Origin: Gemmatimonadaceae bacterium
GTDB taxonomy: Bacteria; Latescibacterota; UBA2968; UBA8231
DNA length: 17,824 nt
Direction of reading: 5' to 3'
Assembly (NCBI GenBank): GCA_002726335.1
Contig: PBSR01000155.1
Location: 1-17,824, forward strand
Shown: positions 1 to 8,347 of the stretch, piece by piece
Numbering within the stretch: the first letter of the stretch is position 1
How the letters are laid out: each line of letters opens with the position of its first letter
Translations under genes and position numbers: made by a program
The notes under the pieces: generated by a model
Seen by the model: only the letters and a program-made list of their open reading frames with translations
Database searches by the model: none
Told to the model about the DNA's origin: nothing

Positions 1-2
1 AC

Positions 3-1607
3 GAGGGACGAGGCTTCGTCAGCCACGATGGGGGCATCACGTGGGAACGCTTCGACCACCGGCTGGCAGCAGCGGCATCGGTTCCAGCCGACGACGTTGG
101 GCTGTCCTTCGCCTGTGCGGTCACCTCGCCGACCAAGAGCCTGACGGCGTACGCTGTCTGTGATCGCTTCATGGACAGCAATGAGCGGGGAGAGGCCGGA
201 ACCTGGTACGGGATCCTGAAGACCATCGACGGCGGCCTGAACTGGGAGTGGGTGTGCAAGGAGGGGGGTGGTACAGGCGGGTACTCCGTGCAGGATGGCG
301 TCGTCGCCGACAATGTCACTGACAGCTGGTGCTCGGAGGCCTTTGGTGGCGGCTACGTGCGCATCATCGACGTGGGGGTCTTTCCAGACAACCCCGACAT
401 CGCCGTATTCACCGACTGGTACCGGACGATGAAGACCAGCGATGGCGGCGCTTCCTGGAGGGCGCTCTACAGTCGCAGTCTGCCGGATGGTTCCTGCGTG
501 AGTCGAGGCCTTGGGGTGACGACCACCTACGGTGTTCACTTCGATCCCTTCGACCCGCAGCACATCGCCGTCAGCTACACCGACATCGCCTACTGGCACA
601 CCTTCGACGGCGGCCAGACATGGCGGCGGTCATCGACTGGCATCCCTCATCAATGGCAGAATACCTGCTACTGGGTACAGTTCGACCCGGAGCAGAAGGA
701 CAAGGTGTGGTCCGCCTGGGGCGGGTATCACGATCTGCCGAAGCTGAAGATGACGCGCCTCGAAGGCTGGAAGGATCGGGCTGTGGGCGGTGTTGCCGTC
801 TCCACCGACGGGGGGCAGACCTGGCAGGTAACCTCAGGTGGATTGCCGGAACACGCGCCGACGACCTGTGTACTGATGGATCCTGCCTCTCCGGCAGGCC
901 GGCGTACACTGTTCGCCGCCGTCTACGGCAAGGGCGTGTACAAGTCTGTCGACGACGGCAGAAGCTGGGACCTGAAGATCGCTGGTGTCGAGCAGCGATC
1001 ACCCAACGCCTGGGAGCTCGTATACGGAGCCGACGGCGTGCTCTATCTGGTCGTCGCCTTTGACGTGCTCTTCGACGACGGCAGCGGCAACCGGTCGCTG
1101 CTCGACGGGGCCCTCTACCGATCGACGGACGGCGCCGAGAGCTGGGAGTCCATCCCACTCCCCGAGGGAGCTCGCTTCCCGAACAGCCTGGCCACCGACC
1201 CGCGGGATGGCAACCGGTTGTATCTCTGCCTCTGGTCGGACGTCGAGGTCGGCGATTACCGTGGCAGGCCAAGAGACGGCAAGGATGTGGAGCAGAGCCA
1301 GGGAGGTCTATTGATGAGCGAGGATGGCGGGCGCAGCTGGAGGCAGGTATTCACTGCTGAGGCGTACGTGTACGGCGCGGCCGTCGATCCACGAAAGCCC
1401 GGACGGGTCTACCTGGTCACCTTCCATCACACCGCACATTTCAGCGAGGACTACGGCGCCACCTGGCAGAGGATGAAAGGGTACGATTTCTACTGGGGTC
1501 ATCGGCCGGTGATCGACCCGCACGATGAGGACAAGCTCTACCTGACAACCTTCGGATCAGGTTTCTGGCATGGACGGGTGGTGGCCGAAGAGGATCCAGC
1601 CCACTGA
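3..1607 (+). CDS. BNR-repeat (sortilin/exo-alpha-sialidase-like) beta-propeller protein, 5' partial
   Basis: The frame is open to the left edge, so the start lies outside the window; 534 residues are visible. Nine Asp-box (BNR) motifs of the form S-x-D-G-G-x-x-W recur, for example SHDGGITW near base 21, KTIDGGLNW near 219, KTSDGGASW near 432, HTFDGGQTW near 597, VSTDGGQTW near 798 and MSEDGGRSW near 1314. Two late copies are degenerate (RSTDGAESW, FSEDYGATW). Such repeats form the blades of a beta-propeller, as in sialidases, sortilin/VPS10 and photosystem-assembly-like proteins. No sialidase catalytic residues can be assigned, so the activity is unknown. The ATG at 171 is internal: the repeat pattern continues upstream of it in frame. 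The gene ends 9 bases from a convergent neighbour. The propeller fold is well supported; the specific function is not. Confidence 0.88.
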   Translation, partial: EGRGFVSHDGGITWERFDHRLAAAASVPADDVGLSFACAVTSPTKSLTAYAVCDRFMDSNERGEAGTWYGILKTIDGGLNWEWVCKEGGGTGGYSVQDGVVADNVTDSWCSEAFGGGYVRIIDVGVFPDNPDIAVFTDWYRTMKTSDGGASWRALYSRSLPDGSCVSRGLGVTTTYGVHFDPFDPQHIAVSYTDIAYWHTFDGGQTWRRSSTGIPHQWQNTCYWVQFDPEQKDKVWSAWGGYHDLPKLKMTRLEGWKDRAVGGVAVSTDGGQTWQVTSGGLPEHAPTTCVLMDPASPAGRRTLFAAVYGKGVYKSVDDGRSWDLKIAGVEQRSPNAWELVYGADGVLYLVVAFDVLFDDGSGNRSLLDGALYRSTDGAESWESIPLPEGARFPNSLATDPRDGNRLYLCLWSDVEVGDYRGRPRDGKDVEQSQGGLLMSEDGGRSWRQVFTAEAYVYGAAVDPRKPGRVYLVTFHHTAHFSEDYGATWQRMKGYDFYWGHRPVIDPHDEDKLYLTTFGSGFWHGRVVAEEDPAH

Positions 1608-1618
1608 GGGCTGGGTCT
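1592..1618. terminator. hairpin across the convergent stop codons
   Basis: CCAGCCC (1596-1602) and GGGCTGG (1608-1614) pair perfectly around the 5-base loop ACTGA, and the stem can extend to 1592/1618 with two wobble pairs. It contains the TGA of the rightward BNR gene and touches the TAG of the leftward synthase gene. Neither strand has a U-tract after the stem, so it is not a classic intrinsic terminator. It may slow polymerases arriving from both sides, or act with Rho. The structure is seen; the function is inference. Confidence 0.3.
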
Positions 1619-4079
1619 ACTCGAGCTCTCGCAGGAAGTGCGCCGACGTCAGGTCCGCCGGGTTTTCCTTCAGGGCCAGCAGGTAGGACCGGGTTGCCGC
1701 CTCCACATCGCCCCGCAAGCGGTAGACGTCCGCCGCCAGCGAATGCTCACCGGCGAGGTAGCCAGCGGTGAGCCGAGCCGAGGTCGCCGCGGGCAGCGGG
1801 GGGCCACCGAGGCGCAGGGGAACGGGTGAGCGATACGGCCGCAACGAGGCCAGCACGTGCCAGGCCTTCTTACCGTACGCTTCGGCGAAGCTTATGTAGG
1901 GTCTCTCGTCGGAATTGAGTGGGCCTTCACCGGCAAATCGGCGCAAGGCTCCTTCATCCATTAGAAAGTGGTCGAGCACGAGATAGGGGTCTCCCAGGTC
2001 CACATCCGCCAGACTTCTGCGCAGACGCTCGTCGGTGAGTCGTCGCCTGATCTGATCCGGGTCGATACCCGTTTCTCCCAGCGTACCCAGCACAATCGAG
2101 TAGTTGCTGGTACGCCAGAGGGTGGCGCGGGGGAAGACATGGACGAAGGTTCGCAGGAGAGTCCGGTAGTCCTCGACGGCGAGTCCGTGGATCGGCAGCC
2201 ACTGAGCCATGATACCGTCCTCGGCCAGCCGCGCCCGGCACAGCTGATAGAACTCCTTCGTATACAGCACCCAGCTGTCGGCGCTGGTGGGATGGGTGGC
2301 GTCACCGGTGATGACATCGTAGGTGCCACGGCTGGCCAGCAGGTAGTTGCGGCCGTCGTCGATGACGATCTCAACGCCTGCGGTGGCCGGGTCCTGCAGC
2401 ACGCCGTGGTTGTAGGGGCCGAAGTGTTCTCTCGCCGCGGTGACCACCTGCGGCACGAGCTCGACGCACGTGACCCGTTGCAGGTCGTGCTGCGCCACCG
2501 ACCCCAGAGCGATCCCACCGCCCAGAGACACGACAAGGACCTCCTGCGGATCGGGATGCAGCAGCAGGGGCAGATGCCCGAGCAGACGGAACAGCTGCAG
2601 CGAGGAGTAATCGGTGGGCACCTGTCCGCCACCGTTGAGCATCATCTCGCGCAGTCCATCATCCCCCTTCTCCACCGTGATCACACCCTCGGCGCCCTCA
2701 CGGAAGAACACGAGTCGGCGCTTCGGGTCGGTGGGCTCCGAGATCTGTCGGAGCACGTCGGATGGCGTGGTGAGCATCACTCCGGCAACGATCGCCGCCG
2801 CGACGGCGACGACCCTCCTGCGGCGCGAGCCCATCGTCGGATGAACGACGAACACGGCGAGCCCCACCAGAGTGTTGATGGCGGCCAGTGCCTTGATGCT
2901 CGACTCGGTTCCGAGCCAGGGGATCAGGAAGAAACCTGTGAGGAAGGCGCCAAGAGCGGCGCCGAGGCTGTTGACGGCCCCGATGGTTCCCATACCCTCA
3001 CCGATCCGACCGAGGTGCCGGATGTGGATCCGGCTCACCAGGGGAAACGTCGCACCCATGAGCAACGTGGGCACCAGCATGACAGCGAAGGAGACGCCGA
3101 ATACGCCGCCGCGATAGGCCCACCATGAGCCCAGACCGCGCAGCTGATCGACAGTTCCCGGCAGCGAAGCCAGGATCGGCAGAGAGAGCACACCTAGAAC
3201 GCCGAGTAGGATCTGGGCCCCGCCAAACCACATCAGCGGGTCGATATCGCGGCGCAGGAACCGGCTGCAGAGAAGACTGCCGAGAGCGAGGCCGACGAGA
3301 AAGGCGGCCAGGACGAGACTGAACTCGTAATGCGACACCATGGAGAAGGCGACCCGCACAACCCTCGTCCAGGCGACTTCGTATCCCAGCGCCGCGAAGC
3401 CTGACAGACCGAAGCCGAGCAGCACGACGCGCAACACCGGATCGCCGGGGGTGGATGGTCGCCCGGTTCGGGGGGATGGTTCGACGGCGGCTCTGCCCAG
3501 CCTCCAGGCGATGGCGGCGACGATGAGGTTGACCGTCGCCGCGGCGTACGTGCTGCCTCGAAGCCCGAGCTGTTCCATCAGCACGAAGGTGACGACGAGG
3601 ACGCCGCCCACGGCACCGAGGGTGTTGGCTGCATACAGCCGGCCCACACCGACGCCGACGGCGCTGAACTGTCTGACGACGGTCCGTGTGACGGCGGGCA
3701 AGGTTGCGCCCATCAACACGGTCGGTACCAGCAGCAGCAGGAAACTCAGGCCAAAGCGGACGAGGGAGTACAGGGAATGACTCCCTGAGGACGGGAACAG
3801 CCAGGACATGACCTCGTCCAGCCCACCGGCCAGAACGGGGAACAGGAAGGCGTAGAGCCCGACGCCGGCCTCGAGGATGGCGAACAACCGAAGGGGATGT
3901 CTCACCCGGTCGGCCCAGCGGCCGAGAAGGAAGCTGCCCAGGGCCAACCCACCCATGAAAGCGCTGAGCACCGTTCCCACGGCGAGCAGGGTCGTGCCGA
4001 AGACGAGGGTGAGCACGCGGGCCCAGGCGACCTGGTACACCAGGCCGCACGCGCCCGAGGCAAAGAGCAGCAGCAACAC
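1617..4079 (-). CDS. membrane-anchored spermidine synthase-like protein (MFS-like N-terminus plus SAM-fold domain)
   Basis: 820 residues from the GTG at 4077-4079. Residues 1-440 are very hydrophobic and hold a duplicated membrane module: GLVYQVAWARV (12-22) with LVPTVLMGAT (117-126) reappears as ALGYEVAWTRV (230-240) with LVPTLLMGAT (335-344). Residues 455-735 are a spermidine-synthase-like fold. VVSLGGG (516-522) is the nucleotide-binding loop, VELVPQVV (539-546) the acidic ribose-binding strand, and IDDGRNYLL (573-581) with YDVITGD (587-593) the active-site edge. The C-terminus (770-820) resembles a TPR hairpin. Family members with this layout are annotated as spermidine synthases, but their reaction is largely untested. 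Third gene of the leftward operon. The start is uncertain: a GGGAGG lies 19 bases before this GTG but only 7 bases before an in-frame CTG at 4089-4091, which would add four residues. Confidence 0.88.
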   Translation of the reverse strand: MLLLLFASGACGLVYQVAWARVLTLVFGTTLLAVGTVLSAFMGGLALGSFLLGRWADRVRHPLRLFAILEAGVGLYAFLFPVLAGGLDEVMSWLFPSSGSHSLYSLVRFGLSFLLLLVPTVLMGATLPAVTRTVVRQFSAVGVGVGRLYAANTLGAVGGVLVVTFVLMEQLGLRGSTYAAATVNLIVAAIAWRLGRAAVEPSPRTGRPSTPGDPVLRVVLLGFGLSGFAALGYEVAWTRVVRVAFSMVSHYEFSLVLAAFLVGLALGSLLCSRFLRRDIDPLMWFGGAQILLGVLGVLSLPILASLPGTVDQLRGLGSWWAYRGGVFGVSFAVMLVPTLLMGATFPLVSRIHIRHLGRIGEGMGTIGAVNSLGAALGAFLTGFFLIPWLGTESSIKALAAINTLVGLAVFVVHPTMGSRRRRVVAVAAAIVAGVMLTTPSDVLRQISEPTDPKRRLVFFREGAEGVITVEKGDDGLREMMLNGGGQVPTDYSSLQLFRLLGHLPLLLHPDPQEVLVVSLGGGIALGSVAQHDLQRVTCVELVPQVVTAAREHFGPYNHGVLQDPATAGVEIVIDDGRNYLLASRGTYDVITGDATHPTSADSWVLYTKEFYQLCRARLAEDGIMAQWLPIHGLAVEDYRTLLRTFVHVFPRATLWRTSNYSIVLGTLGETGIDPDQIRRRLTDERLRRSLADVDLGDPYLVLDHFLMDEGALRRFAGEGPLNSDERPYISFAEAYGKKAWHVLASLRPYRSPVPLRLGGPPLPAATSARLTAGYLAGEHSLAADVYRLRGDVEAATRSYLLALKENPADLTSAHFLRELE

Positions 4080-4094
4080 GAGAGCTGGCAGTTC

Positions 4095-5510
4095 TCAGCC
4101 TCCCAGCAGGTAGTCGGGCACGGCCCCCTGCAGACGGGACGTGTGGATCTCGATCACCGTTGAGTGTTCGGTGCGCAGTCGGTCCAGCAGGGAGGACAGG
4201 CGTTCCTGCTGGTGCTGTTGCAGAAGCAGGGACCGCGCCCGGTCCTGTACGGCATCGAAGGGATCCACCCGGTCGGCGGTGCGACCGAGAACGCGGAACA
4301 CGGAGAATCCTCCCTCCACCTGCAGCGGCCCGGACAGTAGCCCGACCTCCGTGCCTTTGGCGGCGGGCATCAGTCGAGCGAATCGGACCAGGTCCTCGGC
4401 ATGGAAATGCAGCCTGCCATGCTGCTGCCGGGTCCTGTCGCGCAAACTGCGGACGGCAAGGTCAGCAAACCGAGCCCCCGCCTCGATCTCCTGTCGCACC
4501 CGGATGGCCTCGGTCGCCGACGCCAGCAGCACCTCCTCGATCCACAACGCCTCCTCATGTCGAAAGACCTCCTGATGCGTGTCGTAGTAGCGCCGCGTCT
4601 GCTCCGGCGAGATGTCGATGGCGCGATTCGTCCGCCGTCTCAGCATCTCAAGCATGACCTCTTCCCGGGCCTTCCTTTCCGCTCGGAGGAAGTCTGGTCC
4701 CTCGTAGAATCCTGCCTCGCGAGCCGCTGCCTGCTGCTCCCCCCGGGGCAGCCGATCCAACTCGGCTCGCCGTCGGTTCTTGAACTCTGTCCTGATCGTC
4801 TCGCGGTATCGATCGTAGTCCGCCGGCCGCTCCTCGACGAAACGGACCACCTGCCAGTCAGTGCCGGTCCGCAGCGGTGATGACGTCTGGTTCAGGGGCA
4901 GGGACGCGAACAGTGACACCGGGATACCGAGCCGGGCAGCCTGGTCGCGATCCAGGAAGCCAGGTCCGCCATCCATCTCCAGGGTGGTACGATCCAGTGA
5001 TCGCAATCGGGCCACCTCAAGGAATGGCTGTTCGGACCGCAATTCGGTCAGGACGGTGTCAATTTCAGCACGTGTCCGTACGCGGATGACGAGTCCCCGA
5101 CGTTCGCGGCCGAATCCCTCGCCGTGGAAGACGTGCTTGATCTCTTCCTCGGTGAGCTCTGGTTGGTTCCGGATCCAGTCGAGGCGGTAGCGAGCTACGA
5201 CGTACTCGTCCACAGCTCTGGCGGCGGCCTCCCGGGCCGTTGCGAGGGTATCCAGCCCCAGAGTTCTCGCCTCCGTCAGGAGCAGACAGCGATCGATGAG
5301 CACCTGCAGGTGGTGCAACCGTGCCTCGTCTCCCGTCATGTCCGGCTGCCAGCGACCGGGGAGACTCTCTACATACGATCGGTATTGGCCTGCCGTGATG
5401 CGGTAGGGACCGACCTGAGCCACCAGAGCCTCATCGGCGGACTCGCAGCCGGCGACGAGGGCAGAGGTGATGCAGATGCAGATCAGGCCGCCGCCCGTTC
5501 GACGATTCAC
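4095..5510 (-). CDS. SurA/PpiC-like peptidylprolyl isomerase-family lipoprotein with two parvulin-like domains
   Basis: 471 residues from the GTG at 5508-5510. The frame is open further upstream, but that extension has no signal and overlaps the preceding gene, whereas this start gives a short basic segment, a hydrophobic stretch and the lipobox LVAGC (Cys22). An N-terminal helical region (30-130) precedes parvulin-like domain 1 (about 137-230, with GGPGFLDR and DWQVVRFVEERP). A helical linker leads to domain 2 (about 318-415, with GARFADLAVRSLRD, HGRLHF and GGFSVFRVL). This layout matches periplasmic SurA/PrsA-type foldases. The usual His residues of parvulin domains (R-x-x-H-I-L and G-x-H near the end) are absent in both domains, which suggests a chaperone rather than an active isomerase. 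The start codon overlaps the upstream stop as GTGA, so translation is probably coupled. Confidence 0.85.
   Translation of the reverse strand: MNRRTGGGLICICITSALVAGCESADEALVAQVGPYRITAGQYRSYVESLPGRWQPDMTGDEARLHHLQVLIDRCLLLTEARTLGLDTLATAREAAARAVDEYVVARYRLDWIRNQPELTEEEIKHVFHGEGFGRERRGLVIRVRTRAEIDTVLTELRSEQPFLEVARLRSLDRTTLEMDGGPGFLDRDQAARLGIPVSLFASLPLNQTSSPLRTGTDWQVVRFVEERPADYDRYRETIRTEFKNRRRAELDRLPRGEQQAAAREAGFYEGPDFLRAERKAREEVMLEMLRRRTNRAIDISPEQTRRYYDTHQEVFRHEEALWIEEVLLASATEAIRVRQEIEAGARFADLAVRSLRDRTRQQHGRLHFHAEDLVRFARLMPAAKGTEVGLLSGPLQVEGGFSVFRVLGRTADRVDPFDAVQDRARSLLLQQHQQERLSSLLDRLRTEHSTVIEIHTSRLQGAVPDYLLGG
4099..4104 (-). promoter_or_regulatory. Shine-Dalgarno GGGAGG that bears on the synthase start
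   Basis: On the minus strand GGGAGG sits inside the last codons of the foldase gene. It is 7 bases from an in-frame CTG (4089-4091) and 19 bases from the GTG at 4077-4079. Normal spacing is about 5-9 bases, so the site favours the CTG. Only five sense codons' worth of sequence separates the foldase stop from the GTG. Confidence 0.5.
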
Positions 5511-7480
5511 CAGTGCATCACCCAGTTCTGCGTGGCTCCGGTGAAGTGGTCGATGACATACCAGACGCCGACGGTGACGAACTGACCGAGAATCAGACCG
5601 AGAAAGAAGGGGCGGGTTTTCAGATAGAGCTGCGGACCACCGTACTTGAAGACCATCGTTTTGATGAACCAGGCCACCAGAACGCTGAAGAACATCGTGC
5701 CGAAAACGGCGCTGATGGGGAACCCGAGGGGGTGAAAGGGCCACCAGAAATACCGTTGGCGGGCGATCATCAACAGTGTCATGACGGTGCCGCCAATGGC
5801 CGTGTAGAGCCAGTTGAGCATGTGCGGTCCCTGCAGCGACTTCATGCGCACGCCAGCGTTGTCAAAGGCGTAGGTGGCGTCGGGACCGAAGAAATGCTGC
5901 GACGTGTTGATCCCACCGTACCGGTAGGCCAGCTCCAGAATCGCCCAGATCGAGCTGCCGAGGGTGGCGACGATGGCGATCAGCATACCCCAGAAGATCA
6001 GCCGCCGTCTCCTGAACACGGTCTCCTCCACCAGCTTGAGGCTGTTGGCGCAGGCGGCCATGACAAAGGTCAGGATGTCACTCGCCCAGATATAGGTGAA
6101 GGCGAGGGCGACTACGCCGGAGGAACCCAGGGCCCGGGTGCCGAATCCGGCGGCGACGAAATCAGAGGCGATCATCGGAGCGAAGACAAAGGCGAGACCA
6201 CCTTCCGCCACTACCCGGGTAATGCCGATGAACAGCACGAAAGCGAGGAAAAGGTAGATCGGCACGATCCAACCTGGCAGCCCTGATTGCCAGAGCCAGA
6301 AGCCCATGAAAGTCAGACTGCATACCAGGACCAGGAGGGCGGCCCGGTACGACAGGATCTCACCGGAGTCGTCGACGTTCGGGTCACCCGAAATAGCCTT
6401 GCTCCAGACATCGTGCAGATGACGACGGGAGGTCCACAGGCCGAAGAGGACGAGGACGACGATCGCCCCGAATCCCTGGTGGACGATGATGGCGCCGGAG
6501 TACGAGCTGTAGGAGCCAAGGACAGGGTCGGGTTGGTCTATACCCGTAACGTTGAAGATTCCCTGCTGAACGATGTTGATCAGATGGAACACGCACAGGC
6601 CTAGGGCGATCTCCCGGCTGATGAAGTAGGAGAAACCGATCATCTGGAAGCTGAGAGCGATCTTCAGGTTGACGGACTCGCGAAACAGGGGGATGGTGAA
6701 ACCTCCCCAACTGGCGATGTCGACGGCCGGGATGTAGGGGAAGTAGTAGTTGAGACCGTTCAGGCTCTGCACGATCGTCGGCACCGCAAAGCCGAACCAC
6801 ATCAACGGGTTCTTGAAGATGGGCTTGATCAATGAAGGCCCCGAGGCGCCGTCCTGGATCATGGCCAGCGGTACCTGCGCCAGAGGGAAGACGAGACGCT
6901 CGTTCTGGATCCACTGCTTCCGCAGAATGACCATGATGGTGATCATCGCCAGGTAGAGGGCCAGAACGAAAGGAATCCAGTAGCTCAGCGGCTTGAGCCA
7001 TAACATCCAAGGGATGCTCGTCCCCTCGGCGACACCCTCGTAGAAGCCCTGTACCTTAGTCAGATCATGGTGGACGATCATCCAATCCGGGATGACGGGC
7101 AGCAGGATTTCGAGCCACTGGTTCTCCGGGGTGGCGTAGTAGATCGGTGTTGTGATGTGCGGCAGGAGGAAGGCGGTCAGTCCGAACAGCGGGATCGACG
7201 TCGACACGGTCCACATGACGTAGACCAGCGCCAGTTCGGCTGGTCGCAACATCCACGGACGGTGCACGACGCCGACGATGACATTGACGAAGAAGACGAG
7301 GCCGAAGAGCAGGATCAACGCCGCGGGATTGTTGAAATACGCGGCAATATGCGCTCCCCGGATCACCATGTTGGTGTATGGGACCAGAGCACCGATGGCG
7401 AGAGAACCGACCATGCCGATCACCAGCGCAGCGGCTCGCAGGCTGTAGTCGGTTCGATGTGCGCGAATTGAGTCTGCCAT
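5507..7480 (-). CDS. polytopic membrane protein, OPT-like (DUF6784/DUF6785-type)
   Basis: 657 residues starting at the ATG at 7478-7480 (MADSIRAHRTDY). The protein is hydrophobic along its length, with about a dozen membrane segments, for example near 17-35, 52-72, 83-103, 165-187, 280-302, 330-350, 378-398, 407-425, 456-478, 495-515, 557-573, 592-610 and 626-643. Motifs TRVVAEGGLAFV (421-432) and FWWPFHPLGF (578-587) resemble, from memory, the conserved blocks of the OPT-like group labelled DUF6784/DUF6785. OPT relatives import oligopeptides or metal chelates; the substrate here is unknown. First gene of the leftward operon; its stop overlaps the foldase start. The frame stays open far upstream, opposite the neighbouring lipoprotein gene, but that extension is arginine- and valine-rich noise. 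The Shine-Dalgarno is weak (AAGG about 13 bases upstream). Confidence 0.85.
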   Translation of the reverse strand: MADSIRAHRTDYSLRAAALVIGMVGSLAIGALVPYTNMVIRGAHIAAYFNNPAALILLFGLVFFVNVIVGVVHRPWMLRPAELALVYVMWTVSTSIPLFGLTAFLLPHITTPIYYATPENQWLEILLPVIPDWMIVHHDLTKVQGFYEGVAEGTSIPWMLWLKPLSYWIPFVLALYLAMITIMVILRKQWIQNERLVFPLAQVPLAMIQDGASGPSLIKPIFKNPLMWFGFAVPTIVQSLNGLNYYFPYIPAVDIASWGGFTIPLFRESVNLKIALSFQMIGFSYFISREIALGLCVFHLINIVQQGIFNVTGIDQPDPVLGSYSSYSGAIIVHQGFGAIVVLVLFGLWTSRRHLHDVWSKAISGDPNVDDSGEILSYRAALLVLVCSLTFMGFWLWQSGLPGWIVPIYLFLAFVLFIGITRVVAEGGLAFVFAPMIASDFVAAGFGTRALGSSGVVALAFTYIWASDILTFVMAACANSLKLVEETVFRRRRLIFWGMLIAIVATLGSSIWAILELAYRYGGINTSQHFFGPDATYAFDNAGVRMKSLQGPHMLNWLYTAIGGTVMTLLMIARQRYFWWPFHPLGFPISAVFGTMFFSVLVAWFIKTMVFKYGGPQLYLKTRPFFLGLILGQFVTVGVWYVIDHFTGATQNWVMHW

Positions 7481-7491
7481 TATGGGTGCAT

Positions 7492-7520
7492 ACCTTATGA
7501 GCCTTCTGCCGATCGAACAA
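7492..7520 (-). promoter_or_regulatory. weak candidate promoter for the leftward operon
   Basis: On the minus strand TTGTTC (7515-7520) and TAAGGT (7492-7497) are spaced by 17 bases upstream of the ATG at 7480. The -10 matches the consensus at only 3 of 6 positions. It is the best pair I see in the 117-base divergent region for the leftward operon, and it may be wrong. Confidence 0.25.
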
Positions 7521-7545
7521 CCAGAGCGGGGTCCGTCGTGCCTCG

Positions 7546-7574
7546 TTGACACCTGCCCCGCGGGGGTGTATCCT
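7546..7574 (+). promoter_or_regulatory. sigma-70-type promoter for the lipoprotein/FG-GAP pair
   Basis: A perfect TTGACA (7546-7551) is followed after 17 bases by TATCCT (7569-7574, 4 of 6 matches). Predicted transcription starts near 7581, leaving a leader of about 17 bases that contains AAGGA (7587-7591), 6 bases before the ATG at 7598. The spacing of all elements is coherent. Confidence 0.6.
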
Positions 7575-7597
7575 GAGGCCAGATTCAAGGACACGCA

Positions 7598-8347
7598 ATG
7601 ACTCGCGCTCAGGCCACCATCCGTTTTCCACTGCCCTGGATCGCCACCGCTCTCACGGTGGTGCTGGCCAGTTGTGGGTACCTCCACCACGCAGGTCCGC
7701 TGCGGCCGGTCCCGGAACAACCGGGGGCGATGATCGTGGCCGACGATGGCAGTGTCACCTACCAGAAAGGCCGCTTCGAGGTGAAGCTGCGGCCGTTTTC
7801 CGACACTGAACTCAATCGCCAGTTCTCGACCGAATCTCAGAACGGGGTCAAGTCGACAAATCCCTTCACCTACGGGGATGTCGAATTCAAGGACAAAGAG
7901 CGGCAACGTTTCATCGTCTTCTCCTTGAGCGTCAAGAACTACGCCTACCCGAAGGTCCGGATTGACCCCGCCAGAATCGTGCTCCGCGCCAGCAACGGCC
8001 GCGAGTATTGGAGCCTGTCCGAGCGGCAGATCGATACCTACTTCCGCGTCTATGCTATCGGCTACGCTGGCAACGCCTACATCCAGTACAAGAATCGACT
8101 CGACCTGGTGAAGCGCACCTTGTTCAGAAATGAGGACATCTTCTCCGGTCAGGAATCCGAGGGATTTGTCGTATTCCCGGTGCTCCATCACGACGTCCGC
8201 CAGATCGAGGCGATCGTCCAGGACGCCATGTTGCGCTTCGACTACCGCGACGAGCCGGTGGAGATGATGGACATCGGCTACCAGTTTGAGCGCGATGTAG
8301 GTCGCCGTTACCGAGACGGCAACATCGAACTCTCCGCCCAGCCCTGA
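7598..8347 (+). CDS. predicted outer-membrane or periplasmic lipoprotein of unknown family
   Basis: 249 residues. I do not recognise the family. AAGGA lies 6 bases before the ATG. The N-terminus MTRAQATIRF is followed by a hydrophobic run ending in the lipobox LASC (Cys26). The mature part is soluble, rich in charged residues and beta-prone, with blocks such as GRFEVKLRPFSD, FIVFSLSVKNYAYPKVRIDP and EGFVVFPVLHHD. The FIVFSLSVKN...IVLRASNGREYW pattern suggests an immunoglobulin-like or DUF4352-like sandwich carrying a modification of a generic surface domain, but this is a guess from spacing only. It is the first gene of a rightward pair. Its TGA overlaps the CTG start of the FG-GAP/TPR gene by four bases, so the two products are probably made together and may act together at the same membrane. 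Confidence 0.82.
   Translation: MTRAQATIRFPLPWIATALTVVLASCGYLHHAGPLRPVPEQPGAMIVADDGSVTYQKGRFEVKLRPFSDTELNRQFSTESQNGVKSTNPFTYGDVEFKDKERQRFIVFSLSVKNYAYPKVRIDPARIVLRASNGREYWSLSERQIDTYFRVYAIGYAGNAYIQYKNRLDLVKRTLFRNEDIFSGQESEGFVVFPVLHHDVRQIEAIVQDAMLRFDYRDEPVEMMDIGYQFERDVGRRYRDGNIELSAQP

Noticed and set aside
329..1063. Alternative plus-strand frame inside the BNR gene
   Set aside because: Arg-rich out-of-frame shadow; the Asp-box repeats are all in the other frame.
1968..3128. 386-codon plus-strand frame opposite the synthase gene
   Set aside because: High-GC antisense shadow with charged low-complexity composition; the minus-strand protein has clear motifs throughout.
5511..5744. Upstream extension of the foldase frame
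   Set aside because: It overlaps the OPT-like gene, is Arg/Ser/His-rich shadow sequence, and would bury the clear lipoprotein signal that begins at the GTG at 5510.
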